Shown piece by piece: positions 45,914-54,550 of a stretch of DNA of 64,000 bases. Location: NCBI GenBank assembly GCA_003990705.1, contig AP018318.1:2607501-2671500 (forward strand). The letters are read 5' to 3'. Under the pieces are notes generated by a model, which was not told the origin of the DNA, searched no databases, and saw only the letters and a program-made list of their open reading frames with translations. Source of the DNA: Nostoc sp. HK-01. GTDB lineage: Bacteria; Cyanobacteriota; Cyanobacteriia; Cyanobacteriales; Nostocaceae. The number at the start of each line of letters is the position of its first letter. Positions within the stretch are counted from its first letter, which is position 1. The position numbers were made by a program, and so were the translations under genes.

Positions 45914-47611
45914 ATGAGCCTTTGCATAAATCCAGTTTGTCCCAAACCGAACAATCAAGATAACGATAAACACCGCTTCTGTCAAAGTTGTGGTTCTCCA
46001 TTGGAATTACCGGGGCGTTACCGCGTCATTCGCTTGTTGAGTGACAAAACTGGCTTTGGCAAAGTCTACGAAGCATACACAAAAGATATGCCAAAAATCC
46101 TTAAGGTACTGCGAGAGGATTTGTCTGCTGATGCAGCTGCAATCAAAATTTTTCAACAAGAAGCTACTGTTCTAGGTCAATTACATCATCCGGGTATTCC
46201 CAAAGTTGATGGTTATTTTCAATATCAAACGCGCAATGGTTTGATATTACACTGCGTCGCAAAAGAAAAAATCGATGGCTTGGATTTAGAACAATGGATG
46301 AATAAACAGCAATATCGTCCAATTTCTCAAACACAAGCTATTGCCTGGTTACAACAATTAGTAGAAATTTTAAACTTGGTACATAGCAAGCAATATCTGC
46401 ATCAAAATATTCAACCATCAAATATTAAACTTCGTAATAATGGGCAATTGGTATTAGTTGATTTTGGCACATCTATAGAAGTAACCAAGCAGTACCTTAC
46501 TCAATTTAATCATAGTGGTGAAATGACATCAATTATTTCATCTGGATACAGTGCCTTGGAACAAATGAAAGGTCAAGCTGTACCACAATCAGATTTCTTT
46601 GCCTTGGGACGTACTTTTACATTTTTGTTAGCAGGAAGGCATCCTTTAGATATGTATGATGCCCGAAAAAATTTGCTGCAATGGCGCGATTTTGTGTCTC
46701 AGATCTCACCTGCACTCTTAGATTTAGTTGATTGGTTGATGGCAACGGATATAGAGAAAAGACCAAAAACTGCTCAGGAAATATTGCGGCAGTTAGGCGA
46801 AATTGAACAACAGAAAGTTAGAGAGAATATCGTTAATAATCTTCAAGAAAGACCATTTTTGCCAACTATTGCTAAAACAGAAATTAAAGAACAATTGCCT
46901 TTAATAGCATTATTAGCCGCATTAATGATGTCATTAAGCTTAGTTGGTTTCATGGCTGTGGGAATGCGATCGCCTAAATTTTCTGCCTTGATTACCCAAA
47001 GCCAAGCTCCTGATAGAAAAGGTAAAATAGACTTTTTTACATATCAAGAAGGTAGAGATAGTCAAGGTAAAACGGCAGAATTTAGTATTGCGATTTTATC
47101 AACAGAATATAAATGGCTATTAAATAGCACATTTCAAATTAAGCATAATAATCAAGTCGTGAGTCTTGATTTTTTAAAATTAAATTTAGAACAAGAGGGC
47201 ATCCAAAACATCATGGAATATCCCACAGAAATCATTTCTGTAGGTACAGCTACTTGTGAAGGCAATTTAGCAGTTGCACAACGTCGCTCTCTAGAACGTT
47301 CCAAGCAAGTACAAATGTTGGCTCAAAAATTATTTAAAAATACATCCAGCGTCAAAGGTTATCGCTTATTAAATCTGGGTCAATTTCAGCAGAATAAATG
47401 TCCATCTAATCAAGATATCACTGCGTATCAAAGAAGTATTATCATTATTGGCGTGAGGAAAAAATCAAAAGGGGTTATTTTAGATGAAGCGCTGCGAGAT
47501 AGGTTCATCAATCAACCATTTGCAGATTTTAAATTAGATGATTATTCCTTGGGTTCAGTTGATAAATTTGCAACCATTCCTCAACCTATTGTAATACCTG
47601 TAAAAAAATGA
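45914..47611 (+). CDS. Membrane pseudokinase, paralogue of the kinase-WD40 protein
   Basis: A 565-aa protein. The N-terminus closely resembles the protein encoded at 39642-41567: the same Cys4 set (Cys4, 9, 23, 26), KILKVLRED and kinase fold to about residue 290. The catalytic loop, however, reads HQNIQPSN: Asp165 is replaced by Asn and Lys167 by Gln, while DFG is kept (VDFGTS). It should therefore be catalytically dead or very weak. A single helix at about 325-350 (IALLAALMMSLSLVGFMAVGM) is followed by a C-terminal domain of unknown fold, with GNLAVAQRRSLERSKQVQML reminiscent of OmpA-like segments. No WD40 repeats. Probably a scaffold or regulator, perhaps of its active paralogue (inference). 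No Shine-Dalgarno: repeat DNA precedes the ATG. Confidence 0.88.
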   Translation: MSLCINPVCPKPNNQDNDKHRFCQSCGSPLELPGRYRVIRLLSDKTGFGKVYEAYTKDMPKILKVLREDLSADAAAIKIFQQEATVLGQLHHPGIPKVDGYFQYQTRNGLILHCVAKEKIDGLDLEQWMNKQQYRPISQTQAIAWLQQLVEILNLVHSKQYLHQNIQPSNIKLRNNGQLVLVDFGTSIEVTKQYLTQFNHSGEMTSIISSGYSALEQMKGQAVPQSDFFALGRTFTFLLAGRHPLDMYDARKNLLQWRDFVSQISPALLDLVDWLMATDIEKRPKTAQEILRQLGEIEQQKVRENIVNNLQERPFLPTIAKTEIKEQLPLIALLAALMMSLSLVGFMAVGMRSPKFSALITQSQAPDRKGKIDFFTYQEGRDSQGKTAEFSIAILSTEYKWLLNSTFQIKHNNQVVSLDFLKLNLEQEGIQNIMEYPTEIISVGTATCEGNLAVAQRRSLERSKQVQMLAQKLFKNTSSVKGYRLLNLGQFQQNKCPSNQDITAYQRSIIIIGVRKKSKGVILDEALRDRFINQPFADFKLDDYSLGSVDKFATIPQPIVIPVKK

Positions 47612-47649
47612 ATTGGTAAAGTTTATAGCCTATGCTTGCCAATTTTTTT
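47611..47649 (+). terminator. Rho-independent terminator of the pseudokinase gene
   Basis: AATTGGTAA (47611-47619) pairs with TTGCCAATT (47636-47644; one G-T pair), running into seven T residues. It overlaps the last base of the stop codon. Confidence 0.65.
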
Positions 47650-47664
47650 GAGTAGCAAACAACA

Positions 47665-47696
47665 ATATACACGACTTCTTAAAAAGTCGTGTATAT
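47665..47696. terminator. Stem-loop between convergent pseudokinase and GMC genes
   Basis: A perfect 13-bp inverted repeat, ATATACACGACTT and AAGTCGTGTATAT, with a 6-nt loop. It shares the CGACTT/AAGTCG core with hairpins at 36622 and 58438 and probably serves the minus-strand GMC gene. Confidence 0.7.
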
Positions 47697-47749
47697 GAGT
47701 ATTTTAGGCTAATTAATGATTATTAAAATCTTTTTATTGTGTCAGATTA

Positions 47750-49321
47750 TTATTTGTCATCCCATTCTTTGCCTTCAGGGATTTTATTCAGAAAACGATC
47801 CATTGCCCTTTCTGCTAAAGCTGCAATAGTTAATGAAGGATTAGCACAAGCAGTCGAACCAGGAATAAGCGAACCATCAACAACGAATAAGTTAGGATAG
47901 CCACGGACTTTGCCATAAGTGTTGCATACAGCACCCATGACTGCACCGCCTAGAGGATGACCTGTAGAACTAAAGTCAAGTGGTATGGCTAAACTTGTAC
48001 CATTGGCTTGATTGAGTCGTTGGTAAGTATCTAGGTTAGCTTGGAGAATTTTCTGATTATTGGCTGAGTTCTTAGGCCAAAATAAATTAGCTGACTGTGT
48101 AGCACGATTATAAGTAAGATAGCCTTCTGGTTTGGTAATGGCTAGACCCAAAGCAGCATAGACACCTTGGGGGACGATGGGGAAAGGAACTGGCTCAATA
48201 ACTAAAGGTGCTGTGGGATTGTCAAAATCTTCTATGACTGCTGTAGCTGGCCCACCTAGTGTAGAATTAGTTTGCATAGATGTCGCGATCGCACTGACTC
48301 CATCACCGTTTGTTCCCCAAAATTGTCCTACCTGATGATTGAGACGACGCAATGTGCAGTTATGCTTGGCGCGTAATAATAATTCAGTAGTTCCAATAGA
48401 ACCAGCAGCCAAAAATAAATAGCGACAAACAAAGGTTTTTTTGGCAACTACAGCGCCTTGTTCTGTAATTTGATTGCAAGTAACCCGGAAACGTCCCCCA
48501 GAATGTTCTTCTATCGCTGTCACTACGTGTAGAGGGCGGATTTCGACATTACCTGTAGCTTCTGCCATGCTGAGATAGTTCCGGTCTAAGCTATTTTTCG
48601 CCCCACTATTCAGACCGTAGTACACTTGACCTGTGATGGCAGAAGGAACTTTTTGACCTAAAATTTCTTGTTGAACGATATTCCAATCAACAGCAATGTC
48701 CAGCTTGCGGGCTTTGAATCCTGCTTTGGCTGCTTGTTCCAAAAATATGCGGCTTGCTAAGTAATATTCTGTATTCAGAATTACATCTGGGATGGGAGAT
48801 GGCTTGATGATAGAACGCACTCTTGGGTAGTAAACTTCATCAAGCTCCTCATATTTGATGCTGCGTGGAAAAACTCGGTAAAAATTTTCTTTGGTTGGTT
48901 GATAACTAATAGCGTTATAGACTAGTGAACCGCCTCCGACACCTGCACCACGATAGGCTAGAATACCATCACCAACCTTGACATCAAGCACACCAGTGTA
49001 TACATCAATTTTAGTTTGGTTGAAAATAACTGTTGTGGGACTAAGCCAAGTTGAGCGACCATCTGGGTTTTGATATGTAGAGAAAGTATTACCCGCATCG
49101 GTAATTGGCCAACGTCTTCCTCGTTCTAGAACTATGGTTTCCATACCAGCTTGACCGAGGCGCAACGCTGCAACTGCTCCGCCAAAACCACTACCGATAA
49201 CCAGTGCTTCTATATCCTCTTCCAGGCGATAGGCGTTTGCTCTAACTGTTGATAAACCTATGCTTGCAGTTGCTGCGAGGGATGCTTGCAAGAAATGACG
49301 ACGTTTTATTACTTTGGGCAT
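47750..49321 (-). CDS. GMC-family FAD oxidoreductase, Tat-exported
   Basis: A 523-aa flavoenzyme of the glucose-methanol-choline family, nearest in layout to cholesterol-oxidase-like members. The N-terminus is a twin-arginine signal (KRRHFLQASLAATASIGLS, cleavage near ANA-YR), indicating export in folded form. The FAD Rossmann motif is ALVIGSGFGGAVAALRLG, then VLERGRRWP. A GAGVGGGSLVYNA loop and C-terminal STGHPLGGAVMG plus GYPNLFVVDGSLIPGSTACANPSLTIAALAER-type segments complete the flavin site; His in GHPLGG is the likely catalytic base. Substrate unknown (sterol or alcohol). ATG 49321 follows an AGGAGAT site. Confidence 0.9.
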   Translation of the reverse strand: MPKVIKRRHFLQASLAATASIGLSTVRANAYRLEEDIEALVIGSGFGGAVAALRLGQAGMETIVLERGRRWPITDAGNTFSTYQNPDGRSTWLSPTTVIFNQTKIDVYTGVLDVKVGDGILAYRGAGVGGGSLVYNAISYQPTKENFYRVFPRSIKYEELDEVYYPRVRSIIKPSPIPDVILNTEYYLASRIFLEQAAKAGFKARKLDIAVDWNIVQQEILGQKVPSAITGQVYYGLNSGAKNSLDRNYLSMAEATGNVEIRPLHVVTAIEEHSGGRFRVTCNQITEQGAVVAKKTFVCRYLFLAAGSIGTTELLLRAKHNCTLRRLNHQVGQFWGTNGDGVSAIATSMQTNSTLGGPATAVIEDFDNPTAPLVIEPVPFPIVPQGVYAALGLAITKPEGYLTYNRATQSANLFWPKNSANNQKILQANLDTYQRLNQANGTSLAIPLDFSSTGHPLGGAVMGAVCNTYGKVRGYPNLFVVDGSLIPGSTACANPSLTIAALAERAMDRFLNKIPEGKEWDDK

Positions 49322-49703
49322 AAATAATCTCCTGTATTAGCTGCTGATAAGCTGATACATTTAGGTACAAGTTGATTTAACTAGCTGCAATTAATGTTTT
49401 TTAAGAATTACAGAAGCACCAGAAAAATAGCACCCTCTCTGTCGCGGCAACTTCTGTTACATTTTTTGCACAATCCACAAAATACCAGTATCAAAAATAT
49501 TTGCTCTGCCAAATTGCCAAAATCTTGTTTTTATGTTTATGGCTTACAGTATGAGGATTTATATCATGTTTGGTGAAAGATTCTCAGGGGAGCGTAAGTG
49601 AGCAAAAACCTTACCCCAATCTCCACAACTAAACTGCGATCGCACGCTCTGAGTATTTTAGGATAGGGACATGGCAAGAGATTAGAATTGGGTAAATTCA
49701 TCT
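49322..49703. other. Intergenic region, nothing identified
   Basis: About 380 bp between divergent GMC and DUF4336 genes. A 60-codon frame at 49394-49576 has no coding character. It presumably contains both promoters. Confidence 0.5.
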
Positions 49704-50894
49704 ATGTATCCCAGCAACAACCCAAAAGATTGGTCATGGCCGTTCTGGCCTGTTGTTCCCCTTTATCCCTACAGCAGACGGCGAACACTTTGCCAAGAAA
49801 TTGTTAAAGATACAATCTGGACATTTGAGCAGTTTCACGGCATTCTCTACACTATTGTGCCGATAAGGATGACTGTAATTAAGCTAACAGGTGGCGGTTT
49901 GCTGGTTTATGCGCCTGTTGCACCCACAATTGAATGTGTGCGTATAGTGCAGGAGTTGGTATGCAAACATGGTGAGGTGAAGTACATTATTCTCCCAACT
50001 AGTTCTGGTTTAGAACATAAGGTTTTCGTCGGCCCTTTTGCGAGATGTTTTCCCCAAGCACAGGTTTTTGTTGCACCGCATCAATGGAGTTTTCCTTTCG
50101 ACTTACCCCTGAGTTGGCTAGGTTTTCCGCAAAAACGAACTTCTGTATTACCTGAAGATGCTAGTCTTGCGCCGTTTGCGGATGATTTCGAGTATGAGGT
50201 GTTAGATATCAATTTGGGACGGGGTTCTTTTGTAGAAGTAGCATTTTTGCATAAGCGATCGCACACGCTCCTCCTAACCGATACAATCATATCTGTAGCC
50301 GAAAACCCACCAGCTATCTTTGAATTAGACCCATACCCCTTGTTATTTCACGCCAGGGAAAATGCCCTCCAACCTATTGAAGATAACGCCGCAAACCGCC
50401 TTCAAGGATGGCAGCGTATTTCCTTATTTGCGATTTATTTCCGTCCTAGTGCGCTGGAAGTAACTAAACTAGGTGAAAGTTTCCGTGATGCAGTTAAAGC
50501 CCCAGACCATTCTCGCAAAGCCTACTTTGGTTTATATCCATTTCGTTGGCAAGAAAATTGGCAGCAGTCATTTCACGCCCTAAGTGCTAATGGTCGTCCA
50601 TTTGTCGCCCCCATTTTGCAAACCCTCATTCTGCCCCAAGCACCACAACAAGTCCTCGACTGGGTAAACAAAGTTGCAACTTGGGATTTTCACCAGATTA
50701 TTTCTTGTCATTTTGATGCGCCTATAACTGTAAGTCCCCGTCAATTTCGACAAGCATTCAGTTTCTTAGAAAAGCAGCCATCAGTAAGTGCAGAAAGTCA
50801 GCCTTTGTTAGAGGAAGACTGTAAATTTATCAAAGAACTAGAAGCAAACCTACTCAAGCAGGGTATTGCTACTCCTCCCAAGGAGAAGGTGTAA
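49704..50894 (+). CDS. DUF4336 domain protein
   Basis: A 396-aa protein of the DUF4336 family, common in cyanobacteria and plants and thought to have a metallo-beta-lactamase-like fold lacking the usual metal ligands. Indicative segments are the early IWTFEQFHGILYTIVPIRMTV, LVYAPVAPTIECV, YIILPTSSGLEHKVFVGPFA and LLLTDTIISV. The start MYPSNNPKDWSWPFWPVVPL is Trp/Pro-rich. No signal peptide or membrane helix is evident. Function unknown. The ATG at 49704 is used. A 63-bp repeat array starts 40 bp after its stop. Confidence 0.82.
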   Translation: MYPSNNPKDWSWPFWPVVPLYPYSRRRTLCQEIVKDTIWTFEQFHGILYTIVPIRMTVIKLTGGGLLVYAPVAPTIECVRIVQELVCKHGEVKYIILPTSSGLEHKVFVGPFARCFPQAQVFVAPHQWSFPFDLPLSWLGFPQKRTSVLPEDASLAPFADDFEYEVLDINLGRGSFVEVAFLHKRSHTLLLTDTIISVAENPPAIFELDPYPLLFHARENALQPIEDNAANRLQGWQRISLFAIYFRPSALEVTKLGESFRDAVKAPDHSRKAYFGLYPFRWQENWQQSFHALSANGRPFVAPILQTLILPQAPQQVLDWVNKVATWDFHQIISCHFDAPITVSPRQFRQAFSFLEKQPSVSAESQPLLEEDCKFIKELEANLLKQGIATPPKEKV

Positions 50895-50934
50895 TAAGTA
50901 AGCACGCAAAATTAATTTCTGAAGTCACAGAAAT

Positions 50935-51180
50935 AGATTTTGTGTACACATTTGTTATTTTTGCATACGCGTTTGTTATATCTGGACTCGCAAAAATAGA
51001 TTTTGCGTACGCGTTTGTTATTTTTGCATACCCATTTGTTATATATGGACTCGCAGAAATAGATTTTGTGTACGCGTTTGTTATTTTTGCATACCCATTT
51101 GTTATATATGGACTCGCAAAAATAGATTTTGCGTACGCATTTGTTATATATGGACTCGCAGAAATAGATTTTGCGTACAC
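50935..51180. repeat. 63-bp tandem repeat array
   Basis: Three full 63-bp units (50935-50997, 50998-51060, 51061-51123), one 42-bp unit missing an internal 21 bp (51124-51165), and a partial unit from 51166. Each begins AGATTTTGYGTACRC and ends GGACTCGCARAAAT. Because 63 and 42 are multiples of three and no stops occur, both strands have long open frames (91 and 112 codons) that are repeat by-products. The array separates the DUF4336 gene from the accessory island. Confidence 0.9.
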
Positions 51181-51270
51181 AATTTTAGATTTTGAGCCAA
51201 AAAACAAAAATAAATGACAATTACGTTAATATGAGCTTGTATAAATAACTTTAGTTAACTGCGTATATAA

Positions 51271-51702
51271 ATGGATATCGCGCTGATCGTCAAATTTCTC
51301 GCGCCCTGTCTGCCATTTCTGCTCAATGTGGGTGGTAAAGTTGCAGAAGGCGCATCACAAAAAGTTGGTGAAGATGTTTGGAATAAAGCTAAAGCTATTT
51401 GGGGAAAGCTACAACCCAAAGTAGAAGCGAAGGAAGAAGCCAAACAAGCTGCCGATGCAGCAAAACAGAACCCCAATGATGAAGATTATCAAGCAGCCTT
51501 GCGGGTGCAATTAAAAGAAATTTTAAAGGCGGATACAGCACTGGCTGAGGAAATCGCCCAAATTTTGCAGGCAAAAAAATCTGATGATAGTTCTGTTAGC
51601 CTCAACGCTCAATCTTACGACGATAGTATACAGGTAAATACAGCAGGTAATGTTAATCAGCCAAACTATGATTTCAGCCGAAATATCAATAGCCCAAAGT
51701 AA
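51271..51702 (+). CDS. Small helical protein preceding the NB-ARC/TPR gene
   Basis: A 143-aa protein I cannot name with certainty. The N-terminus IVKFLAPCLPFLLNVGGKVA is hydrophobic, followed by VGEDVWNKAKAIWGKLQPKV and a charged coiled coil (EAKEEAKQAADAAKQ, LKEILKADTALAEEIAQIL). It resembles small cyanobacterial proteins found in front of ATPase/repeat genes. The C-terminal 40 residues are Asn/Ser-rich (SYDDSIQVNTAGNVNQPNY). Just before the TAA (51700-51702) is the heptamer CCCAAAG, read C-CCA-AAG, from which a -1 shift enters the NB-ARC/TPR frame without a stop. It may therefore be both a free protein and the N-terminal part of a fusion. ATG 51271. Confidence 0.68.
   Translation: MDIALIVKFLAPCLPFLLNVGGKVAEGASQKVGEDVWNKAKAIWGKLQPKVEAKEEAKQAADAAKQNPNDEDYQAALRVQLKEILKADTALAEEIAQILQAKKSDDSSVSLNAQSYDDSIQVNTAGNVNQPNYDFSRNINSPK
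51693..51699 (+). promoter_or_regulatory. Possible -1 ribosomal frameshift site (CCCAAAG)
   Basis: A heptamer of the X XXY YYZ form in the zero frame (C CCA AAG), immediately followed by the TAA of the small gene. The -1 frame is the NB-ARC/TPR frame, which is open from 51693. That gene has no ATG and no ribosome site at its TTG 51744. A downstream stimulatory structure was not identified. Confidence 0.35.
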
Positions 51703-51743
51703 CAACCAATATTGCTGTTTCTGGTACTGCACTGTCAGAAATA

Positions 51744-54491
51744 TTGGAGTGGATAGAACGCAGTACCGAAGCAGAATCGCCTGGGGTTCTCAAGGCTGGG
51801 AACCCTCAGAAAAGTTTGGCTTATTGGCAGGGACGTAAAACAGAATTTGCCCAAATACAGCAATGGTTAACTGATAACAATACCTTTTTAATTGGCATAG
51901 AAGGCATCGGTGGCGCAGGTAAATCGATGCTGGCGGCGAAAATTTATGAAGAAATTGCAGGTTTTCCCAAGCGATTTTGGGCTGATGTGAGTAATGGGGC
52001 AAGTTTTAGCGATTTAGCCCGTCAAGTACTCACTGAATTTGGCTTTCCGGTTCCAGAAGAAGAAGCAAGGTTAGTAGAAGCGCTGGTGAGGTGTTTACGC
52101 AGTGGTGAATTTTTACTGATTATTGACAACCTGGAGAGTTTATTACAACCTAATAGACAATGGGGAAGTCTATTCTACGGAGAATTTTTTAACGCTTGGG
52201 TGGAATTTGGCGGTAATAGTAAGGTCATAGTTACCACTAGAGAAAGACCAGAATTAAAAGGCTTTGAGTGGCTACCTTTGAAAGGTTTGCTAGTAGATGA
52301 AGGGGTAGCACTGTTAACAGCATTAGGGATTCGGGGAGATTTAGCCGAGTTTGTTGAATTAGTAGATGGACATCCCCTACTGTTGCGCTTGGTAGCAGAT
52401 TTATTAAAAGAAGAATATCCCCAAGACCCAGATTTAAGCAGATTAGCAGATTTAGGTTTAGGGAACTTACGGCGGTTGTTAACAGATCCTCAAGTGGTAG
52501 GTGTGCATCGCCGGGAAAATGTGGGGATGGTGTTGGTATTGGATGCCAGTTTTAATAGATTGAATGAGTTACAAAAAGCTTTATTACTTAATATTAGTGT
52601 TTATCGTGGGGCTGTAGATAGTGCTGCGGCTGTGGCGGTATTGGCGGGAAGTTCAGCAGCAGAGATTGAGGGAGAATTGAGGAATATTGTTAAACGTTCT
52701 TTGTTAATAGAAAAACTTAATGGTAAGCGACGGTTTGAGTTTCAGCCTGTGGTTTTAGAGTATGTGCGGTATAAAGCTGGTAATCAGACTCAGGCGCATC
52801 AGCAAGCCATAGATTATTATCGTTCAATTGCTAAACAACCGCCCTGGACAAAAAAAGATGATGTTAAAGAATATTTAGAAATCTTTTATCACTATTATCA
52901 GTTGCAAGATTATAACTCTGCCTTTGATGCGCTTTGGATTTGCGATGATTTTTTAACTTTGCGGGGTCATTATGCAGACCAAGTAGAATTATACGGGCAG
53001 TTGGTAAGTAAATGGCAAGAAATTGGCGATCGCAAAAATTGGAATTATCGGGCTTCTCTTACTTCGTTGGGCAATGCTTACCACTCCCTGGGACAGTACC
53101 AACGGGCGATAGAGTTTTACCAGCAGTCTTTAGATATCTCTCTGGAAATCGGCGATCGCAACGGAGAAAGTTATTCTTTAAACAATTTAGGCAGTGCTTA
53201 CAAACACCTGGGAGAGTACCAACGGGCAATTGACTTGCACCAGCAGTCTTTGGAAATCTTTAGGGAGATGGGTGATCGCAATGGCGAAGGTATATCCTTG
53301 GACAATTTGGGCAGTGCTTACAAACACCTGGGACAGTACCAACGGGCAATTGAGTTCCACCAGCAGTCAATGGATATCTTTAGGGAGATAGGCAATCGCA
53401 ACGGCGAAGCTAATTCCTTAATTGGTTTGGGTGATGTTTACGACTCCTTGGGACAGTACCAACAGGTGATTGAGTTCTTCCAGCAGTCAATTGATATCAA
53501 AAAGGAGATCGGCGATCGCAACGGCGAAGGTTCTTGCTTAATTGGTTTGGGCAATGCTTACCATTCTCTGGGACATTACCAACGGGCGATAGAGTTCTAC
53601 CAGCAGTCAATGGAAATCAAAAAGGAGATCGGCGATCGCAACGGCGAAGGTTCTTGCTTAATCGGTTTGGGCAATGCTTACCGTTATCTGAGACAGTATC
53701 AACGGGCGATAGAGTTCTACCAGCAGTCAATGGAAATCAAAAAGGAGATCGGCGATCGCAACGGTGAAGGTCTTTCCTTAATCGGTTTGGGCAATGCTTA
53801 CCGTTATCTGAGACAGTATCAACGGGCGATAGAGTTCTACCAGCAGTCAATGGAAATCTTTAGGGAGATCGGCCATCCCAACGGAGAAGCTGTTTCTTTG
53901 GGAAATTTAGGCAATGCTTACGACTTTCTGGGACAGTACCCACTGGCGATAGAGTTCTACCAGCAGGCTTTGAATATCAAAAAAGATATCAGCGATCGCA
54001 ACGGCGAAGGTCTTTCCTTATTCAACTTGGGCAATGCTTACCGTTCCCTGGGACAGTACCAACGGGCGATAGAGTTTTACCAGCAGTCTTTAGATATTGC
54101 TAGGGATATAGGCAATCGCAATGGCGAAGGTGCTTCCTTACTCAACTTGGGCGATGCTTACCGTTCCCTGGGACAGTACCCACAGGCGATTGAGTTCTAC
54201 CAGCAGTCTTTGGAAATATCAAGGGAGATAGGTGATATTCGAGGGGAAGCAAACACCTGGTTTAATTTAGGTTTGGCTTTAGACAACGTCAACCGGGAAT
54301 CAGACGCACTGGGTGCTTATCGCAATGCGCGTGAACTATATCAGACAATGGGACTTGATGCTTATGTGCAACGTTACAATGATGAAATTGAGCGTATTTC
54401 GCAACCAAAAGCGCCTGTAGTTTCTCGGCGTGGGTTTTGGGGGTGGTGGCGGCGGTTGTGGCGTTGGGTTCGCGGTTGGTTTCGGCGGTAA
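51744..54491 (+). CDS. NB-ARC (STAND) ATPase with TPR array and Arg/Trp-rich tail
   Basis: 915 aa counted from TTG 51744; the frame is open back to 51693. The P-loop ATPase (about 25-330) has Walker A GIEGIGGAGKS near 52-60, Walker B FLLIIDNLES near 123-132 and sensor KVIVTTRERPE, as in NB-ARC/STAND switches. A winged-helix-like region follows. Residues about 435-835 are ten 40-residue tetratricopeptide repeats (LGNAYRSLGQYQRAIEFYQQ) plus one degenerate, encoded by near-identical 120-bp units. The C-terminus is GFWGWWRRLWRWVRGWFRR, strongly cationic and aromatic, suggesting membrane binding. STAND-TPR proteins act as signal-triggered scaffolds, sometimes in defence or programmed death; the specific role is unknown. 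It may be translated by frameshift from the preceding gene. Two decayed copies of its 3' end lie downstream. Confidence 0.85.
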   Translation: MEWIERSTEAESPGVLKAGNPQKSLAYWQGRKTEFAQIQQWLTDNNTFLIGIEGIGGAGKSMLAAKIYEEIAGFPKRFWADVSNGASFSDLARQVLTEFGFPVPEEEARLVEALVRCLRSGEFLLIIDNLESLLQPNRQWGSLFYGEFFNAWVEFGGNSKVIVTTRERPELKGFEWLPLKGLLVDEGVALLTALGIRGDLAEFVELVDGHPLLLRLVADLLKEEYPQDPDLSRLADLGLGNLRRLLTDPQVVGVHRRENVGMVLVLDASFNRLNELQKALLLNISVYRGAVDSAAAVAVLAGSSAAEIEGELRNIVKRSLLIEKLNGKRRFEFQPVVLEYVRYKAGNQTQAHQQAIDYYRSIAKQPPWTKKDDVKEYLEIFYHYYQLQDYNSAFDALWICDDFLTLRGHYADQVELYGQLVSKWQEIGDRKNWNYRASLTSLGNAYHSLGQYQRAIEFYQQSLDISLEIGDRNGESYSLNNLGSAYKHLGEYQRAIDLHQQSLEIFREMGDRNGEGISLDNLGSAYKHLGQYQRAIEFHQQSMDIFREIGNRNGEANSLIGLGDVYDSLGQYQQVIEFFQQSIDIKKEIGDRNGEGSCLIGLGNAYHSLGHYQRAIEFYQQSMEIKKEIGDRNGEGSCLIGLGNAYRYLRQYQRAIEFYQQSMEIKKEIGDRNGEGLSLIGLGNAYRYLRQYQRAIEFYQQSMEIFREIGHPNGEAVSLGNLGNAYDFLGQYPLAIEFYQQALNIKKDISDRNGEGLSLFNLGNAYRSLGQYQRAIEFYQQSLDIARDIGNRNGEGASLLNLGDAYRSLGQYPQAIEFYQQSLEISREIGDIRGEANTWFNLGLALDNVNRESDALGAYRNARELYQTMGLDAYVQRYNDEIERISQPKAPVVSRRGFWGWWRRLWRWVRGWFRR
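53047..54246 (+). repeat. Ten 120-bp tandem coding repeats (TPR units)
   Basis: Within the NB-ARC/TPR gene, ten consecutive 120-bp units each encode one TPR. Most carry GGCGATCGCAACGG (a HIP1 site) and GAGTTCTACCAGCAGTC at the same place. Units six and seven (about 53641-53880) are almost identical, pointing to recent expansion. Confidence 0.88.
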
Positions 54492-54550
54492 ACAAAATCC
54501 ATTCACTTATAATTAATCTAAGCTGTTAACTCCCAACTTCTTAATCATCT

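Noticed and set aside
49394-49576. 60-codon frame upstream of the DUF4336 gene
   Set aside because: Composition unlike neighbouring genes, no ribosome site, probably chance.
50935-51180. CRISPR array
   Set aside because: Units are contiguous with no unique spacers and no cas genes nearby.
50869-51217. Repeat-encoded open frames of 112 and 91 codons over the 63-bp array
   Set aside because: Both strands are open only because units are multiples of three; no ribosome site, low-complexity products, and one overlaps the DUF4336 gene end.
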